A stretch of DNA of 64,000 nt from assembly GCA_938014245.1 (NCBI GenBank), contig CALLSD010000004.1, positions 23,576 through 87,575 of the forward strand, read 5' to 3'. Positions 52,281-60,971 of this stretch are shown in pieces. Each line of letters opens with the position of its first letter. Positions within the stretch are counted from its first letter, which is position 1. Source of the DNA: an uncultured Actinomyces sp. Lineage in GTDB: Bacteria; Actinomycetota; Actinomycetes; Actinomycetales; Actinomycetaceae. The position numbers and the translations under genes were made by a program. The notes beneath the pieces were generated by a model. It made no database searches and had not been told where the DNA came from. It saw only the letters and a program-made list of their open reading frames with translations.

Positions 52281-52912
52281 TGCCTTTGCCTCCACGGTGT
52301 CATTAGCGCTCCTAGGCCGACTGCAAGTGCATCCAAAAGCAGAGCCAAGGCAATCGTCATCACCAGCCCGGCCACCACCTCAACGGTCAAACCGCGTTGG
52401 AAACCGTCGGTGAACAGTGTCCCCAGCGAGCGCACACCAATGAACGCACCAATCGTTACCAAAGAAACCGTCGAGGTAATGACCACGCGTGTCCCAGAAA
52501 CGATCACTGGAACAGCCAAAGGAAGTTCAACCGTGCAGAATCGGCGGAGTCGCGACATTCCCAGCGCATCGGCGGACTCGAGGACGTCAGCAGGAACAGC
52601 GGCGAAGGCCTCGGCGCACTGACGAATCAGCACGGCGATTCCGTAAATCGTTAGCACAACAACCATGTTGACCCGCGAGCGAAGAGCGATCCCTGACAGA
52701 ACAGGAATGACAATCAGGAGCGGCAACGAAGGCACCGCGTAGAGAACTGTCAGGAAAGAGAGAACTGCACCCCCGACCCCTTTCGAACGCTGCGCCCACG
52801 CTCCTATAGGAACTGCAATCAGCACCGAAGCAATAATCGCGGGCACTGCGATGGTGAGATGGGTGAGGGTGAGGTCACCGATGAGCGCCCAGGAACCGGA
52901 GAGCCAGTTCAC
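52277..52912 (-). CDS. Osmoprotectant ABC transporter permease (OpuCB-like)
   Basis: 211 residues with five predicted membrane segments. The coupling loop reads LESADALGMSRLRRFCTVELPLAVPVI. It starts with GTG overlapping the ATPase stop by 4 nt and ends overlapping the next permease. The gene order ATPase-permease-permease-binding protein matches OpuC-type systems. Confidence 0.92.
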   Translation of the reverse strand: MNWLSGSWALIGDLTLTHLTIAVPAIIASVLIAVPIGAWAQRSKGVGGAVLSFLTVLYAVPSLPLLIVIPVLSGIALRSRVNMVVVLTIYGIAVLIRQCAEAFAAVPADVLESADALGMSRLRRFCTVELPLAVPVIVSGTRVVITSTVSLVTIGAFIGVRSLGTLFTDGFQRGLTVEVVAGLVMTIALALLLDALAVGLGALMTPWRQRQ

Positions 52913-53733
52913 GCGCGCTCCCCCTGTGCGTCGTTTGCCGAGGCCAAGCCGGGTTTGCCCGCTTGAGATCCGTCGGGTGCGCCCTCCAAAATTCGTTCAC
53001 GCTCGCTGATTGCAGACGTTCCTAGGAACTCGCGAACAAAGTCATTGGCTGGATTTAAGAGAAGATCGCGCGGAGTGCCTTCTTGGGCAATCTGTGCCCC
53101 CTCGCGCAGGAGGGCAATGCGATCACCCAGCAAGATGGCCTCGTCAATGTCGTGGGTGACGAAGAGGATCGTGGTGCCCAGGGACTTTTGAATGCGACGG
53201 AGTTGGCGCTGGAGGTCGGCTCGGACCAGAGGGTCGAGAGCTCCGAAGGGTTCATCCATGAGGAGGATGTCGGCACGGTTTGCCAGGGCTCGCGCGACAC
53301 CGACGCGTTGACGCTGGCCGCCAGAAAGCTGCGCGGGATAGCGCTTTGCCATTGAGGGATCGAGGCCGACGAGCTCCATGAGTTTGAGCGCATCTGCTCG
53401 CGCGCTTGCCTTTGATGCACCTTCGAGAACCGGAACGGTTGCAATGTTGTCAACGATTGTTCGATGCGGGAAGAGGCCCCCGTCTTGGAGGACGTAGCCG
53501 ATGGAGCGGCGAAGGGCGACGGGATCTTCATTGACGACGTTGTGGCCTCGGACGGTGACGGTCCCGGATGTTGGAGTGACCATGCGGTTGACCATCCGCA
53601 TGAGCGTGGTCTTGCCGCATCCTGACGTCCCGAGGAACACTGTTGTTGTGTGCGGGGCAATCGTTAGAGAAAAGTCTTCAACTGCTCGCGTGTCAGGCGG
53701 ATATGTCTTTGAAACAGTGTCGAATGTGATCAT
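52909..53733 (-). CDS. Osmoprotectant ABC transporter ATP-binding protein (OpuCA-like)
   Basis: 274 residues. Walker A GTSGCGKTT, signature LSGGQRQRVGVARAL, Walker B ILLMDEPFGALDP and the switch His in FVTHDIDEA are present. The C-terminal CBS pair that lets OpuCA/ProV sense ionic strength is absent: the protein ends in a short Ser/Gly/Ala-rich tail. ATG 53733 follows AGAGGA. It is first of the four-gene operon. Osmotic control, if any, must act elsewhere. Confidence 0.93.
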   Translation of the reverse strand: MITFDTVSKTYPPDTRAVEDFSLTIAPHTTTVFLGTSGCGKTTLMRMVNRMVTPTSGTVTVRGHNVVNEDPVALRRSIGYVLQDGGLFPHRTIVDNIATVPVLEGASKASARADALKLMELVGLDPSMAKRYPAQLSGGQRQRVGVARALANRADILLMDEPFGALDPLVRADLQRQLRRIQKSLGTTILFVTHDIDEAILLGDRIALLREGAQIAQEGTPRDLLLNPANDFVREFLGTSAISERERILEGAPDGSQAGKPGLASANDAQGERA

Positions 53734-53911
53734 GGTGTTCCTCTTCGCAACGAAGCAACTCCGACGCGTGACTGCCATTTTGCGGTGTCATCGGTAGGAA
53801 CGAAGAGCCAGAGCAAGTTATTTCGGTTTTTTGCGAACTTGAGACAGCTCACAAGCGGATCTGCGGCTACCTCGACGCAAGAGTCCTGCCGCGCCACCCG
53901 TCTAGCTACCT

Positions 53912-53972
53912 CCACGCGAAGTCAGCAAATGCCACAGGCTATAGCGCATGTCATTCACCAACTTCATGTGAC
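53912..53972 (+). repeat. 61-bp near-palindromic repeat, copy D
   Basis: Outer arms CACGCGAAGTC and AACTTCATGTG with the central CTATAG intact. It is followed by about 60 nt resembling the sequence after copy B. Confidence 0.85.
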
Positions 53973-54062
53973 AGCAGCAAACGAACACCCTGTTGCGGAC
54001 ACGACAAGAGCATCACAAGCAGCGCTGCGGCCCACGACAATTTGGCCAAGGCAGATATAACG

Positions 54063-54095
54063 AGGCCCGGGCGTCTTCCCCAAACGCCCGGGCCT
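54063..54095 (-). terminator. Perfect 12-bp hairpin downstream of the NlpC/P60 gene
   Basis: AGGCCCGGGCGT (54063-54074) pairs fully with ACGCCCGGGCCT (54084-54095) around a 9-nt loop. On the minus strand it lies about 270 nt after the NlpC/P60 stop and is followed by CGTTATATC, not a clear U-tract. Terminator function is possible. Confidence 0.5.
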
Positions 54096-54110
54096 GTTGC
54101 ACAGCCACCT

Positions 54111-54171
54111 CCACACGAAGTCACGAAATGACACAGGCTATAACGCATGTCTTTCTCTAACTTCGTGTGTC
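54111..54171 (+). repeat. 61-bp near-palindromic repeat, copy E
   Basis: Full outer pairing CACACGAAGT / ACTTCGTGTG. Position 21 A pairs with position 40 T, whereas copy F has T and A there, a compensatory change. Confidence 0.85.
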
Positions 54172-54255
54172 TTTTGCTGGGCCGAGCTCGTTTGCCGGAC
54201 GAGCCCTTTCCCAGGCCAGCCCTTATGCTGACCCACCAAGCCACTTGCCCAGCCT

Positions 54256-54316
54256 CCACACGTTGTTGCCAAATGTCACAGGCTATAACGCACGACATTC
54301 ACCGACTTCGTGTGAC
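54256..54316 (+). repeat. 61-bp near-palindromic repeat, copy F
   Basis: Left arm CACACGTTGTT carries AA-to-TT changes against the right arm GACTTCGTGTG, as in copies B and C. The inner ATGTCA / TGACAT-type pairing is kept in part (TGTCA with CGACA). It is the copy nearest the NlpC/P60 gene. Confidence 0.8.
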
Positions 54317-54365
54317 AAATCAACGGACCGGAGAGCAGAGCCGAAGCCCACCCCCGCTCACACCA

Positions 54366-55655
54366 TCACGCGACGCGAACCGCATATGGAAGCACTGAAC
54401 TCCAACCGTAGATCGAGGTGATTCGAACAGGAACACCAAAGGTCGGTGCCTCAATAATCTGGTTGTTGCCCAGATAGATCGCGACGTGGTCGATATTGCC
54501 GCCGTCCCAGTTCCAGAAGATCAAGTCTCCGGGCTGCGCTTGGCTGACGGGCACGCGCGTTCCCTCGGAGTACTGCGCCTGCGACCAGTGGGTCAGATAG
54601 ATGCCCTGCGACCGGTAGGCCATGGTGACCAAACCGGAACAGTCGTAGCCCGGGCCTTCGCCCGCCCACACGTAGGGAGCACCGAGCTTGGACTTTGCCC
54701 ATGCGATTGCACCCGCTGCGGCATCTGAGTTTCCTCCGCCGCCGCCGGAGTACGAGGGCTCGCTGTAGCTCGGCGCTGCGGGAGCGGGAGCGACGTACGA
54801 GTTTTGCTGGCGCTGCGACTGCGCTTGGCGAGCGGCCTCGGCAGCAGCGGCTTGACGTGCCGCTTCCGCAGCGGCAGCCTGGCGTGCAGCTTCGGCAGCC
54901 GCCGCCTGACGTTGAGCCTCGAGGTCGGCCTCGCGCTGGTTAATCAGTTCAACCGTCGTATTTTGCTTGCGTGCCAGCTCCTGGACCAACGCATCACGGC
55001 GCGCCGCGGTCATGGTCTGCGCGCTTGCCGCTGCACTTGCCGCGCTCTGCGCTTCGGCGGTGCGAACCTCAACCTCTGCGGTTGCCGCGGCCTGCTTGGC
55101 CTGCGCTTGGACGGCCGCGTCATTCATGACATTGGCGACCTGCTCCAAAGCTGCGACCTTTTGCATTTTGACGTTTGCCGAGGCCGAGAAGGAGTTGAGC
55201 GTTGCTTGTTTCGTTTCGACCGTGCGCAGTCCGTCGGCGGAAAGGTACGGTGCAAGAGAATCGAGTGAAGAACCGCCGTCGCGGTAGGCAGTCTGGGCGA
55301 TGGAAGCGATTTCCTTCTTCCCTGCCTCATAGTCGGCCTTGGCCTTGTCTGCATCGGCCTGTGCTTGGCGTGCGGTCTGTGTGGCCTGGTCGAGTGCGTA
55401 GCGCGCACCGTTGAGTTCTTCCGCAGCACTTTGCGCTTTTTGAAGCGCAAGCTCGGCTTCGGTCTTCACGCTTGCCAGTTCAACCTCAATCTGAGCGACC
55501 GACATCTTTGCTGCGTCTTCAGCTTCACGAGCTCGTGCAATGTCATCTTCACTGGGAGTTGCAAGAGCAATGCCGGGAGTTGCTGCAGCGAGTGAAGCAA
55601 ATAGCACGGTCACGCTCAATGCGCGTAGGCCGCGACGCTTTGTCTCAATTCTCAC
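54366..55655 (-). CDS. NlpC/P60 peptidoglycan endopeptidase with coiled-coil domain
   Basis: About 429 residues from GTG 55655; an ATG 24 codons upstream is the alternative. A signal peptide (LSVTVLFASLAAATPGIALA) leads into a long alpha-helical coiled coil (about 35-260). A segment with three near-identical AAAAEAARQ units and a Gln/Pro/Ser/Gly linker follow. The C-terminal NlpC/P60 domain has the catalytic Cys in GYDCSGLVTMAY and His in NIDHVAIYLGNN. This is the RipA/CwlO-like layout used in cell separation, where the coiled coil keeps the hydrolase in check. No c-di-AMP riboswitch was recognised upstream. Confidence 0.92.
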   Translation of the reverse strand: MRIETKRRGLRALSVTVLFASLAAATPGIALATPSEDDIARAREAEDAAKMSVAQIEVELASVKTEAELALQKAQSAAEELNGARYALDQATQTARQAQADADKAKADYEAGKKEIASIAQTAYRDGGSSLDSLAPYLSADGLRTVETKQATLNSFSASANVKMQKVAALEQVANVMNDAAVQAQAKQAAATAEVEVRTAEAQSAASAAASAQTMTAARRDALVQELARKQNTTVELINQREADLEAQRQAAAAEAARQAAAAEAARQAAAAEAARQAQSQRQQNSYVAPAPAAPSYSEPSYSGGGGGNSDAAAGAIAWAKSKLGAPYVWAGEGPGYDCSGLVTMAYRSQGIYLTHWSQAQYSEGTRVPVSQAQPGDLIFWNWDGGNIDHVAIYLGNNQIIEAPTFGVPVRITSIYGWSSVLPYAVRVA

Positions 55656-55872
55656 TGGTCCACCTGTCGTTGCACGCCGGGATAAGGGCGTTCGTCTCTT
55701 CTTATACAGGATTTGAGGGTAGTTCACTTCGGCACCATACGCAACAATATTTAACCGAAGCCACAGAAATCACGATCACAACAATCGCAACATTAGTCAC
55801 ACAAATCCCTCGCACCCCCGAGTTTTCCGCATAAAATCGATGCACGACCCATCGTCAGCAGGAGCAAGAATC

Positions 55873-57081
55873 ATGGACGACATTGAACTCCCCGACGCGC
55901 CGACCTCTCCCGAAAGCTTCAACGGCCTCGTCGATGAGAAGGTTCTTACCCCTTGGGGAGAGGCAGGCCCCGCACCAAGCGACCACTGGCGCCAAGACAT
56001 ACTCGGCACAGACTACGAATCTCGGACCATTCCCCTGATGGACGATGACGCGGGCCCCGTTGTCGCAACCCTTGTTCGCTACCGAGGCCACGCTCCCTCG
56101 GCGCGCGCCTCCTCCCCTGCCGCACCCACGCTCTCGCCTGCGCCCGCACTTTCGCCTACCGACGCACACTCCACGCCCAGCGAAACTACACCGCAGTCCC
56201 CTCGCTTCATACTCCTTTATATTCACGGTCGAAACGACTACTTCTTCCAACGCGAGCTCGCCGAAGACATCGCGGGCTGCGGCGGAGCGTTCTACGCACT
56301 CGATCTGCGCCGCTATGGACGTTCGCTGCGCCCGGGTCAGCGCATGGGTTTCGTTTCAAACCTCAGTCTTTACGACGAGGACATTGCGGAAGCTCTGGAC
56401 CTCATTCGCGAGGACTACCCCGATCTGCCACTTGTCCTTATGGGACACTCGACGGGCGGACTCTTAGCAACCTTGTGGGCGAACCGTCACCCGGGCGCAC
56501 TCGATGGCCTGATCTTGAATTCTGCCTGGCTTGAAATGCAGACCATGGCTTCGATGCGTTCAGCTGTTGCACCGATCCTCGAACGGATCGCTTCACGCAA
56601 TCCGATGTGGGCGGTGCCCGGAGGAGACGGCCCCGACCACTACGGCCGTTCCTTGCGTGAGGGGCGGAACGCACTTGACGCTCCCCTGCCTGACTCGCTT
56701 GCCGCTTACCCGGATGATCCTGCGGTCAAGGGATGGACCTACGCCCTCGAGTGGAAGCGCCCCGGCTCATACCCGGCCTACGCCGCGTGGCTTGAGGCAA
56801 TCCTGGACGGCCACGAAAACGTCGCGAGCTCAGTGCACCTGGACATCCCCGTACTTTCAATGATGTCAACGTCGAGCTATTTCGGTGAAGAGTTCACGGA
56901 GGCAGTTTTCTCCAGTGACGTCGTTTTGGATCGCGAGGTCATCCTTGAGCGTTCCGCGCGACTTGGACCGTTGGTCACAATGGCGAGCTTCCCCGGTAAG
57001 CACGACTTGCTGCTGTCGGACCCGCAGGTGCGCGCAGAAGTTTACAACACGATGAATCGTTGGATCGGCGCGTTTATCTAA
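55873..57081 (+). CDS. Alpha/beta hydrolase (monoacylglycerol lipase-like)
   Basis: 402 residues. The nucleophile elbow is LMGHSTGGLLA with Ser193. LLYIHGRNDYFFQRELAEDI holds the oxyanion HG, and the catalytic His is probably His377 in FPGKHDLL. An insertion of about 35 low-complexity Pro/Ser/Ala/Thr residues (about 74-110) interrupts the first strands. Substrate unknown; the serine aminopeptidase S33/lysophospholipase branch is likely. ATG 55873 follows AGGAG; an ATG 11 codons upstream lacks an SD. There is no signal peptide. Confidence 0.88.
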   Translation: MDDIELPDAPTSPESFNGLVDEKVLTPWGEAGPAPSDHWRQDILGTDYESRTIPLMDDDAGPVVATLVRYRGHAPSARASSPAAPTLSPAPALSPTDAHSTPSETTPQSPRFILLYIHGRNDYFFQRELAEDIAGCGGAFYALDLRRYGRSLRPGQRMGFVSNLSLYDEDIAEALDLIREDYPDLPLVLMGHSTGGLLATLWANRHPGALDGLILNSAWLEMQTMASMRSAVAPILERIASRNPMWAVPGGDGPDHYGRSLREGRNALDAPLPDSLAAYPDDPAVKGWTYALEWKRPGSYPAYAAWLEAILDGHENVASSVHLDIPVLSMMSTSSYFGEEFTEAVFSSDVVLDREVILERSARLGPLVTMASFPGKHDLLLSDPQVRAEVYNTMNRWIGAFI

Positions 57082-57127
57082 CTCACGGGAACTGAGCGAA
57101 GAGCATAGTCCTCTCAAAGACCGACGC

Positions 57128-58372
57128 TCAGCCTTCGCGCGAGTACTCGCGGATAATCTCGCGATTGACTTCGGCTAGCGACTCTCCCAAGGTCGGCCCT
57201 TCTTCGCCGCCCAGGTGCCACAGCGCCCATGCGTCTCCGCCGACTTGAAAGTGCACTAAGGCTTCTTGCGGATCAGTCCAGGTTTGCTCTCCCGCACGCA
57301 GGAGTCCATCGGCCGTGAACTCGCAATTCGCCTGCGGAGCCTCGAGCAAGATCGCGGGCACATCTTCGGCGATGATCTGCCCCAGGACACGCAGCGCGGC
57401 CGCATCGCGAGCGAGGACCGGGATTCCTGCCTCGCGTGCGCGAGCAAGTTCTTCGGTTTCTTCTTCACTGACGAGGCCGGTGCCGGCTTCTTCATTCACC
57501 TGCGGTGCCGCATGGTGATGGGGGTCCTCCCCCTCGCGCCCGATGGCATTTTCAGCGTCTGCGCCATACTCGAATACTTCGTCGGAGTAGAGTTCGACAT
57601 CGTCCGCCACCGAATGCTCGGCGGACTCAAAGTCTGCCTCCCCCAGCGCGGACTCAGCTTCTTCGGAAAAGTCAGCATGGGCCTGGGCGACCGGGTGAAC
57701 GCTTGTGACGGTTACTTCCGGGATTGACGAGGCGATCGCGGGCACGTCCTCGGAGCGGCCGGCAAGCAGGTGGGGGGCGTGGGCGTAGGTGCGCGGGCCA
57801 ACGGCGTGCACTTCGAGGAAGGAGCGCCCATTGCTCATTTCGCGCAGGCTCATCTCGTGGACCTCAACGCCTGAGGCAGCGAGGACTTCGAGTGCGGGAC
57901 GCACGGCCGGGTCGATGCTCCCAACAACCATGACGAGGCGCGGGCCGGCGCCGGGCGACGGCGGCATGGAATCGCGGAAATGCAGCCATCCAGACTTGAA
58001 AGCTGCAACACCACCGGGATACTCACGGGCCAAATCAGACCACGACAAGGCGGCAGTGCCCGCGAGGCGCGAAAGGGATTGAATCAGAGTATCGGAGTCC
58101 AGAAAGTCAAGAATTTCAACAGAGACAACCTGACCGGAGGGGTCCAAGGCGGTCAGGCGCGGGGCCTCGTTTTCGGGAGAGCTTTCATCGATGAAAGCTG
58201 GTGCTTCGAAGGGCGAAATATCGCGCCAGGTAATAGGAAAAAGTGGACGCGAAACGATCTCGAGGACCTGATTGCACACAGCGTCGACAACTTCGGGGGT
58301 AAGACCACCGGAAACAGAGCGGCCGAATTGGGCGGGGATCAAACGCCCCTCGTCGAATTCAAAGAGAGCCAT
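57128..58372 (-). CDS. Conserved actinobacterial protein of unknown function
   Basis: 414 residues. The N-terminal half (FEFDEGRLIPAQFGRSVSGG, PLFPITW, RLTALDPSGQVVSVEILDFLD, PRLVMVVGSIDPAVRPALEVL) matches a conserved but uncharacterised actinobacterial family as I remember it. The strand-helix pattern with Asp and Glu on adjacent strands hints at a nuclease-like fold, which is speculative. A highly acidic Glu/Ala stretch (about 235-315) separates it from a C-terminal ~100-residue domain with IIAEDVPAILLEAPQANCEF. GGAGG lies 4 nt before ATG 58372. No function is assigned. Confidence 0.75.
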   Translation of the reverse strand: MALFEFDEGRLIPAQFGRSVSGGLTPEVVDAVCNQVLEIVSRPLFPITWRDISPFEAPAFIDESSPENEAPRLTALDPSGQVVSVEILDFLDSDTLIQSLSRLAGTAALSWSDLAREYPGGVAAFKSGWLHFRDSMPPSPGAGPRLVMVVGSIDPAVRPALEVLAASGVEVHEMSLREMSNGRSFLEVHAVGPRTYAHAPHLLAGRSEDVPAIASSIPEVTVTSVHPVAQAHADFSEEAESALGEADFESAEHSVADDVELYSDEVFEYGADAENAIGREGEDPHHHAAPQVNEEAGTGLVSEEETEELARAREAGIPVLARDAAALRVLGQIIAEDVPAILLEAPQANCEFTADGLLRAGEQTWTDPQEALVHFQVGGDAWALWHLGGEEGPTLGESLAEVNREIIREYSREG

Positions 58373-58532
58373 GAAGCCTCCAACCCCTCATGTCCTGCCG
58401 GCAGATGTGTGTTGATGAATGAATAGATGCGATCTGGTCTTATTGTTCCACAATCACGCGTGGGCATGGTCGAAGACGAGCCGGGGAAGTTGAGAGTGGT
58501 GACAGGTGACGGGGCGGATCGAGATGCGAAAA

Positions 58533-58588
58533 GCGGGCCCGCATCGTTCGGCTCTGATACCTCAGTACCGGGGACGATGCGGACCCGC
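58533..58588 (-). terminator. Rho-independent terminator of the GDPD-MFS operon
   Basis: A 15-nt arm at 58533-58547 pairs with 58574-58588 (one mismatch). An inner CTGA/TCAG stem lies in the loop. On the minus strand it is followed by TTTTCGCATC. It lies 54 nt after the MFS stop. Nothing else is evident in 58373-58642. Confidence 0.85.
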
Positions 58589-58642
58589 CCAAGCAAGCAC
58601 GGTCTGCTAAGACCGACTAGAAGGACTCAGCCTTGCGAAGGA

Positions 58643-59980
58643 TCACTTCGCCTCGACGGCTTCCTTTGCCTTCGAGCGACGGTTGGAGAAGACCAACGCG
58701 TAGGCGCAAGCAGCACCAACAGCGGCGACAACCAGGGTGATCAGGAAGATGATGTGGTAGCCGGCCGCAGGATCTGCAGCGTGGGAATCAATGATGTTCG
58801 AAGTCGAGTAGTTCGCCCAGATGACGGGTGCGTAGACCAGGAAGGAACCAACCGACATTGCGGAACCATTGATCTCTTCAGGCAGGTGGAGCTCGGCGAT
58901 CGGAGCAAGGATCACAGACTTACCCAAGAAGACGCCGAAGGCCATAACGATCAGGAAGATCATTGCGGGCCACATCATCGAATCCGAGACGGGGAGCATG
59001 TAAACCACACCCACACCAATAGCGATGACGGTCAGAGCGACAGCCATCATGGTGGTGGAGGACTTGAAGATGTAGTCAGCAAGGACACCTGCAACCAGGC
59101 CAGCGATGATGCCGACGAAGCCGGTCGAGAAGATACCGAAGGTCGAGGCCTGAGCGGTGGACGCCTGGTAGACGCGGGTCAGGTAGGGTGCGGAGGAGTA
59201 AATCAGGTTGACGTAGGCCCAGTAGACGCACATACCTGCGATGCCTGCGAACCACACGCGAGGCTGGATCAGAACCTTGCCGAGGCCCATGAGGGCTGCG
59301 GTGTTCTTGGAGTGGCCTTCGGACTCTGCAACAGCGTTTGCGGGAACGAAGCGGAGGATGGCGAAGATGTTCGGGATCAGCAGCAGGGAGTAGCCCAGGC
59401 CGAAACCAATCATGATGCCGTTAGCGTGAGTCGGGAAAGCGGCGATGCATCCGATGACGATCAGGTTCATGCAGAACTCGAGGCCACGACGCAGAGACTC
59501 GAGGAGGCCCATGGCCAGGCCGCGGCCCTTGGAGTCAGAATCGGAAGCCATGAAGGTAACGCCGTTAACGACGGCGGGCCAACCGATTGCATCCCACACT
59601 GCCCAAGTAGCAGCAATAACAAGAAGGGCTGTGAGGTTCAGGCTGTAGCCCAGAACCGGGGAGAGCCACAGGAACAGGAAGGTCAGCAGTCGCCAAGAAG
59701 CGAAGGCGATGAGGATCTTGCGGATCGGGAAACGGTTGTTCACCCAACCTGCAGGAACGTACATGAACATTGCGAAGCCGAGGACGGTCATGATCTTACC
59801 GAAGTCAGCAACGCTGATGCCCAGTGCCTGGGTCATCGGATCAAGCAGCGAACCCTTGAACGCTTCGAAGGAGACGTAGACAAATTGTCCGGTGAGGACG
59901 ACAGAAAGGTAGCCGCCGATGCGGCCCTTCTGCATGAACTTAGGAAGGCGCGACTTTGCGCCTACTGAGGTTTCCGACAT
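58643..59980 (-). CDS. Major facilitator superfamily transporter (possible glycerophosphodiester/organophosphate carrier)
   Basis: 445 residues with 12 predicted membrane segments. The loop after helix 2 contains GWVNNRFPIRKIL, the MFS motif-A position, and the central loop is short. The end is basic and charged (SNRRSKAKEAVEAK). It is 28 nt downstream of the glycerophosphodiesterase gene, so it may import glycerophosphodiesters or glycerol phosphate like GlpT; this is inferred. The start is ambiguous: ATG 59980, or TTG 59989 closer to AAAGG. Confidence 0.85.
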   Translation of the reverse strand: MSETSVGAKSRLPKFMQKGRIGGYLSVVLTGQFVYVSFEAFKGSLLDPMTQALGISVADFGKIMTVLGFAMFMYVPAGWVNNRFPIRKILIAFASWRLLTFLFLWLSPVLGYSLNLTALLVIAATWAVWDAIGWPAVVNGVTFMASDSDSKGRGLAMGLLESLRRGLEFCMNLIVIGCIAAFPTHANGIMIGFGLGYSLLLIPNIFAILRFVPANAVAESEGHSKNTAALMGLGKVLIQPRVWFAGIAGMCVYWAYVNLIYSSAPYLTRVYQASTAQASTFGIFSTGFVGIIAGLVAGVLADYIFKSSTTMMAVALTVIAIGVGVVYMLPVSDSMMWPAMIFLIVMAFGVFLGKSVILAPIAELHLPEEINGSAMSVGSFLVYAPVIWANYSTSNIIDSHAADPAAGYHIIFLITLVVAAVGAACAYALVFSNRRSKAKEAVEAK

Positions 59981-60008
59981 GATGTTCAATTTACCTTTCG
60001 AGTTTTAC

Positions 60009-60743
60009 TCACTGAAGATGGGCAAAAGAGTCTGCAACATCGGTGAAGACACCGGTTGCGCCCCAATTGAAGAGCTCGTGTGCTCGATCAATTGAATTCA
60101 CAGTCCACACGTTCACTCCGAAGCCCGCCTCGCGGAATGCCTCGACCTTGGACTTGGTCAGACCGCGATCCTCGGGGTGAATGTACGATGCGCCGACAAG
60201 CTCAAGCATGGACTTCCAGTCATCGTAGAGGGCAACCGTCTCGTAGAGGCAGCCGACCTCGTACTGGGGAGCGCGTTCCTTGATCTTCGCCAACAGCACG
60301 TGGTTGAAGGAGGAGAAGAAAACTTCGCGCTCGGGATCCAGGCCGGTCAGTGCATCGAGGATGGAATCGATGAGACGCATCGACATGGCTCCGCCTGCCT
60401 CGTTCGACTTAATCTCAATGTTCGCATTCAGACCACGACGGTTAAGGAGCTCGATGAGCTGCTCAAGAGTCGGCAGGGGCTGCCCGACGAACTCGGGAGA
60501 GAACCATGCGCCTGCATCGATCGATGCAAGGTCGGACTTCTCCAAGCCGTAGTAGGAGCCACGGCGATTCGTGGTGCGATCCAATGACGTGTCATGGATG
60601 ACGATCGGAGTGCCATCGCCCAGGATGTCGACGTCAGTCTCAATCCAGGTGAGTCCAGCGTCTGCAGTCTTTTCGAAAGCTGCAAGAGTGTTCTCGGGTG
60701 CGACACGGTTCAGACCGCGGTGTGCAAAAATGCGACGTTCCAT
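60009..60743 (-). CDS. Glycerophosphodiester phosphodiesterase
   Basis: 244 residues of the GDPD TIM-barrel family. IFAHRGLNRVAPENTLAAFEKT near the start carries the His-Arg-Gly and Glu-Asn-Thr catalytic motifs. ETDVDILGDGTPIVIHDTSLDRTT holds the metal-binding Glu-x-Asp and second His. It splits glycerophosphodiesters into glycerol-3-P and alcohol. No signal peptide, so it works inside. ATG 60743 is the family start; an 18-codon extension is possible. It is first gene of an operon with the MFS carrier. Confidence 0.93.
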   Translation of the reverse strand: MERRIFAHRGLNRVAPENTLAAFEKTADAGLTWIETDVDILGDGTPIVIHDTSLDRTTNRRGSYYGLEKSDLASIDAGAWFSPEFVGQPLPTLEQLIELLNRRGLNANIEIKSNEAGGAMSMRLIDSILDALTGLDPEREVFFSSFNHVLLAKIKERAPQYEVGCLYETVALYDDWKSMLELVGASYIHPEDRGLTKSKVEAFREAGFGVNVWTVNSIDRAHELFNWGATGVFTDVADSFAHLQ

Positions 60744-60820
60744 AGTCAGTTCACTGACTTCCTTGTCGAGGGTGGACAAAATCAAAAATCGGACCAATCA
60801 ATGTCCGATCTCCGTTGTTA

Positions 60821-60849
60821 ATTATGAAACGCGTCATTTTTCGTGTCAC
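60821..60849 (-). promoter_or_regulatory. SigA-type promoter of the GDPD-MFS operon
   Basis: On the minus strand GTGACA (60844-60849) is spaced 17 nt from CATAAT (60821-60826). Each matches the consensus at five of six positions. It lies 78 nt before the GDPD ATG. Confidence 0.65.
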
Positions 60850-60911
60850 CCGGTTATGTGTGTAGTAGGACACAGAATTGGACTTTATTTCTCAAGGTGA
60901 CACCCTGTTAT
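60844..60911. repeat. Two 14-nt direct repeats overlapping the GDPD promoter
   Basis: TGTCACCCGGTTAT (60844-60857) and TGACACCCTGTTAT (60898-60911) agree at 12 of 14 positions and are 54 nt apart, about five helical turns. The first covers the -35 box, so they are candidate regulator sites. Confidence 0.45.
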
Positions 60912-60971
60912 TTAGGGCATCTTCGCAGGTCAGAAATACTTCGATCAAAATTGCCCACGAGCATCATCAGT

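Larger units (their letters stand above)
53734..54365. other. 632-nt intergenic region with three palindromic repeats
   Basis: Divided between the OpuC-type operon leader (right after 53734) and the downstream side of the NlpC/P60 gene. It contains repeat copies D, E and F and a 12-bp perfect hairpin at 54063-54095. CTTCGTTGCGAAG near 53750 could fold in the operon leader. No coding sequence or tRNA is supported. Confidence 0.7.

Noticed and set aside
49014..54316. CRISPR array interpretation of the repeated sequences
   Set aside because: Copies are 61 bp, irregularly spaced (64 to over 3000 nt apart) and diverged from one another, with genes between; no regular spacers and no cas genes.
55656..55872. 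c-di-AMP (ydaO-type) riboswitch upstream of the NlpC/P60 gene
   Set aside because: Expected for some actinobacterial cell-wall hydrolases, but I could not find the conserved elements in the leader.
58427..59968. 513-codon open frame on the plus strand
   Set aside because: It is antisense to the MFS transporter and its terminator, with a composition (runs of Asp/Gly/His/Glu) typical of a reverse-strand shadow.
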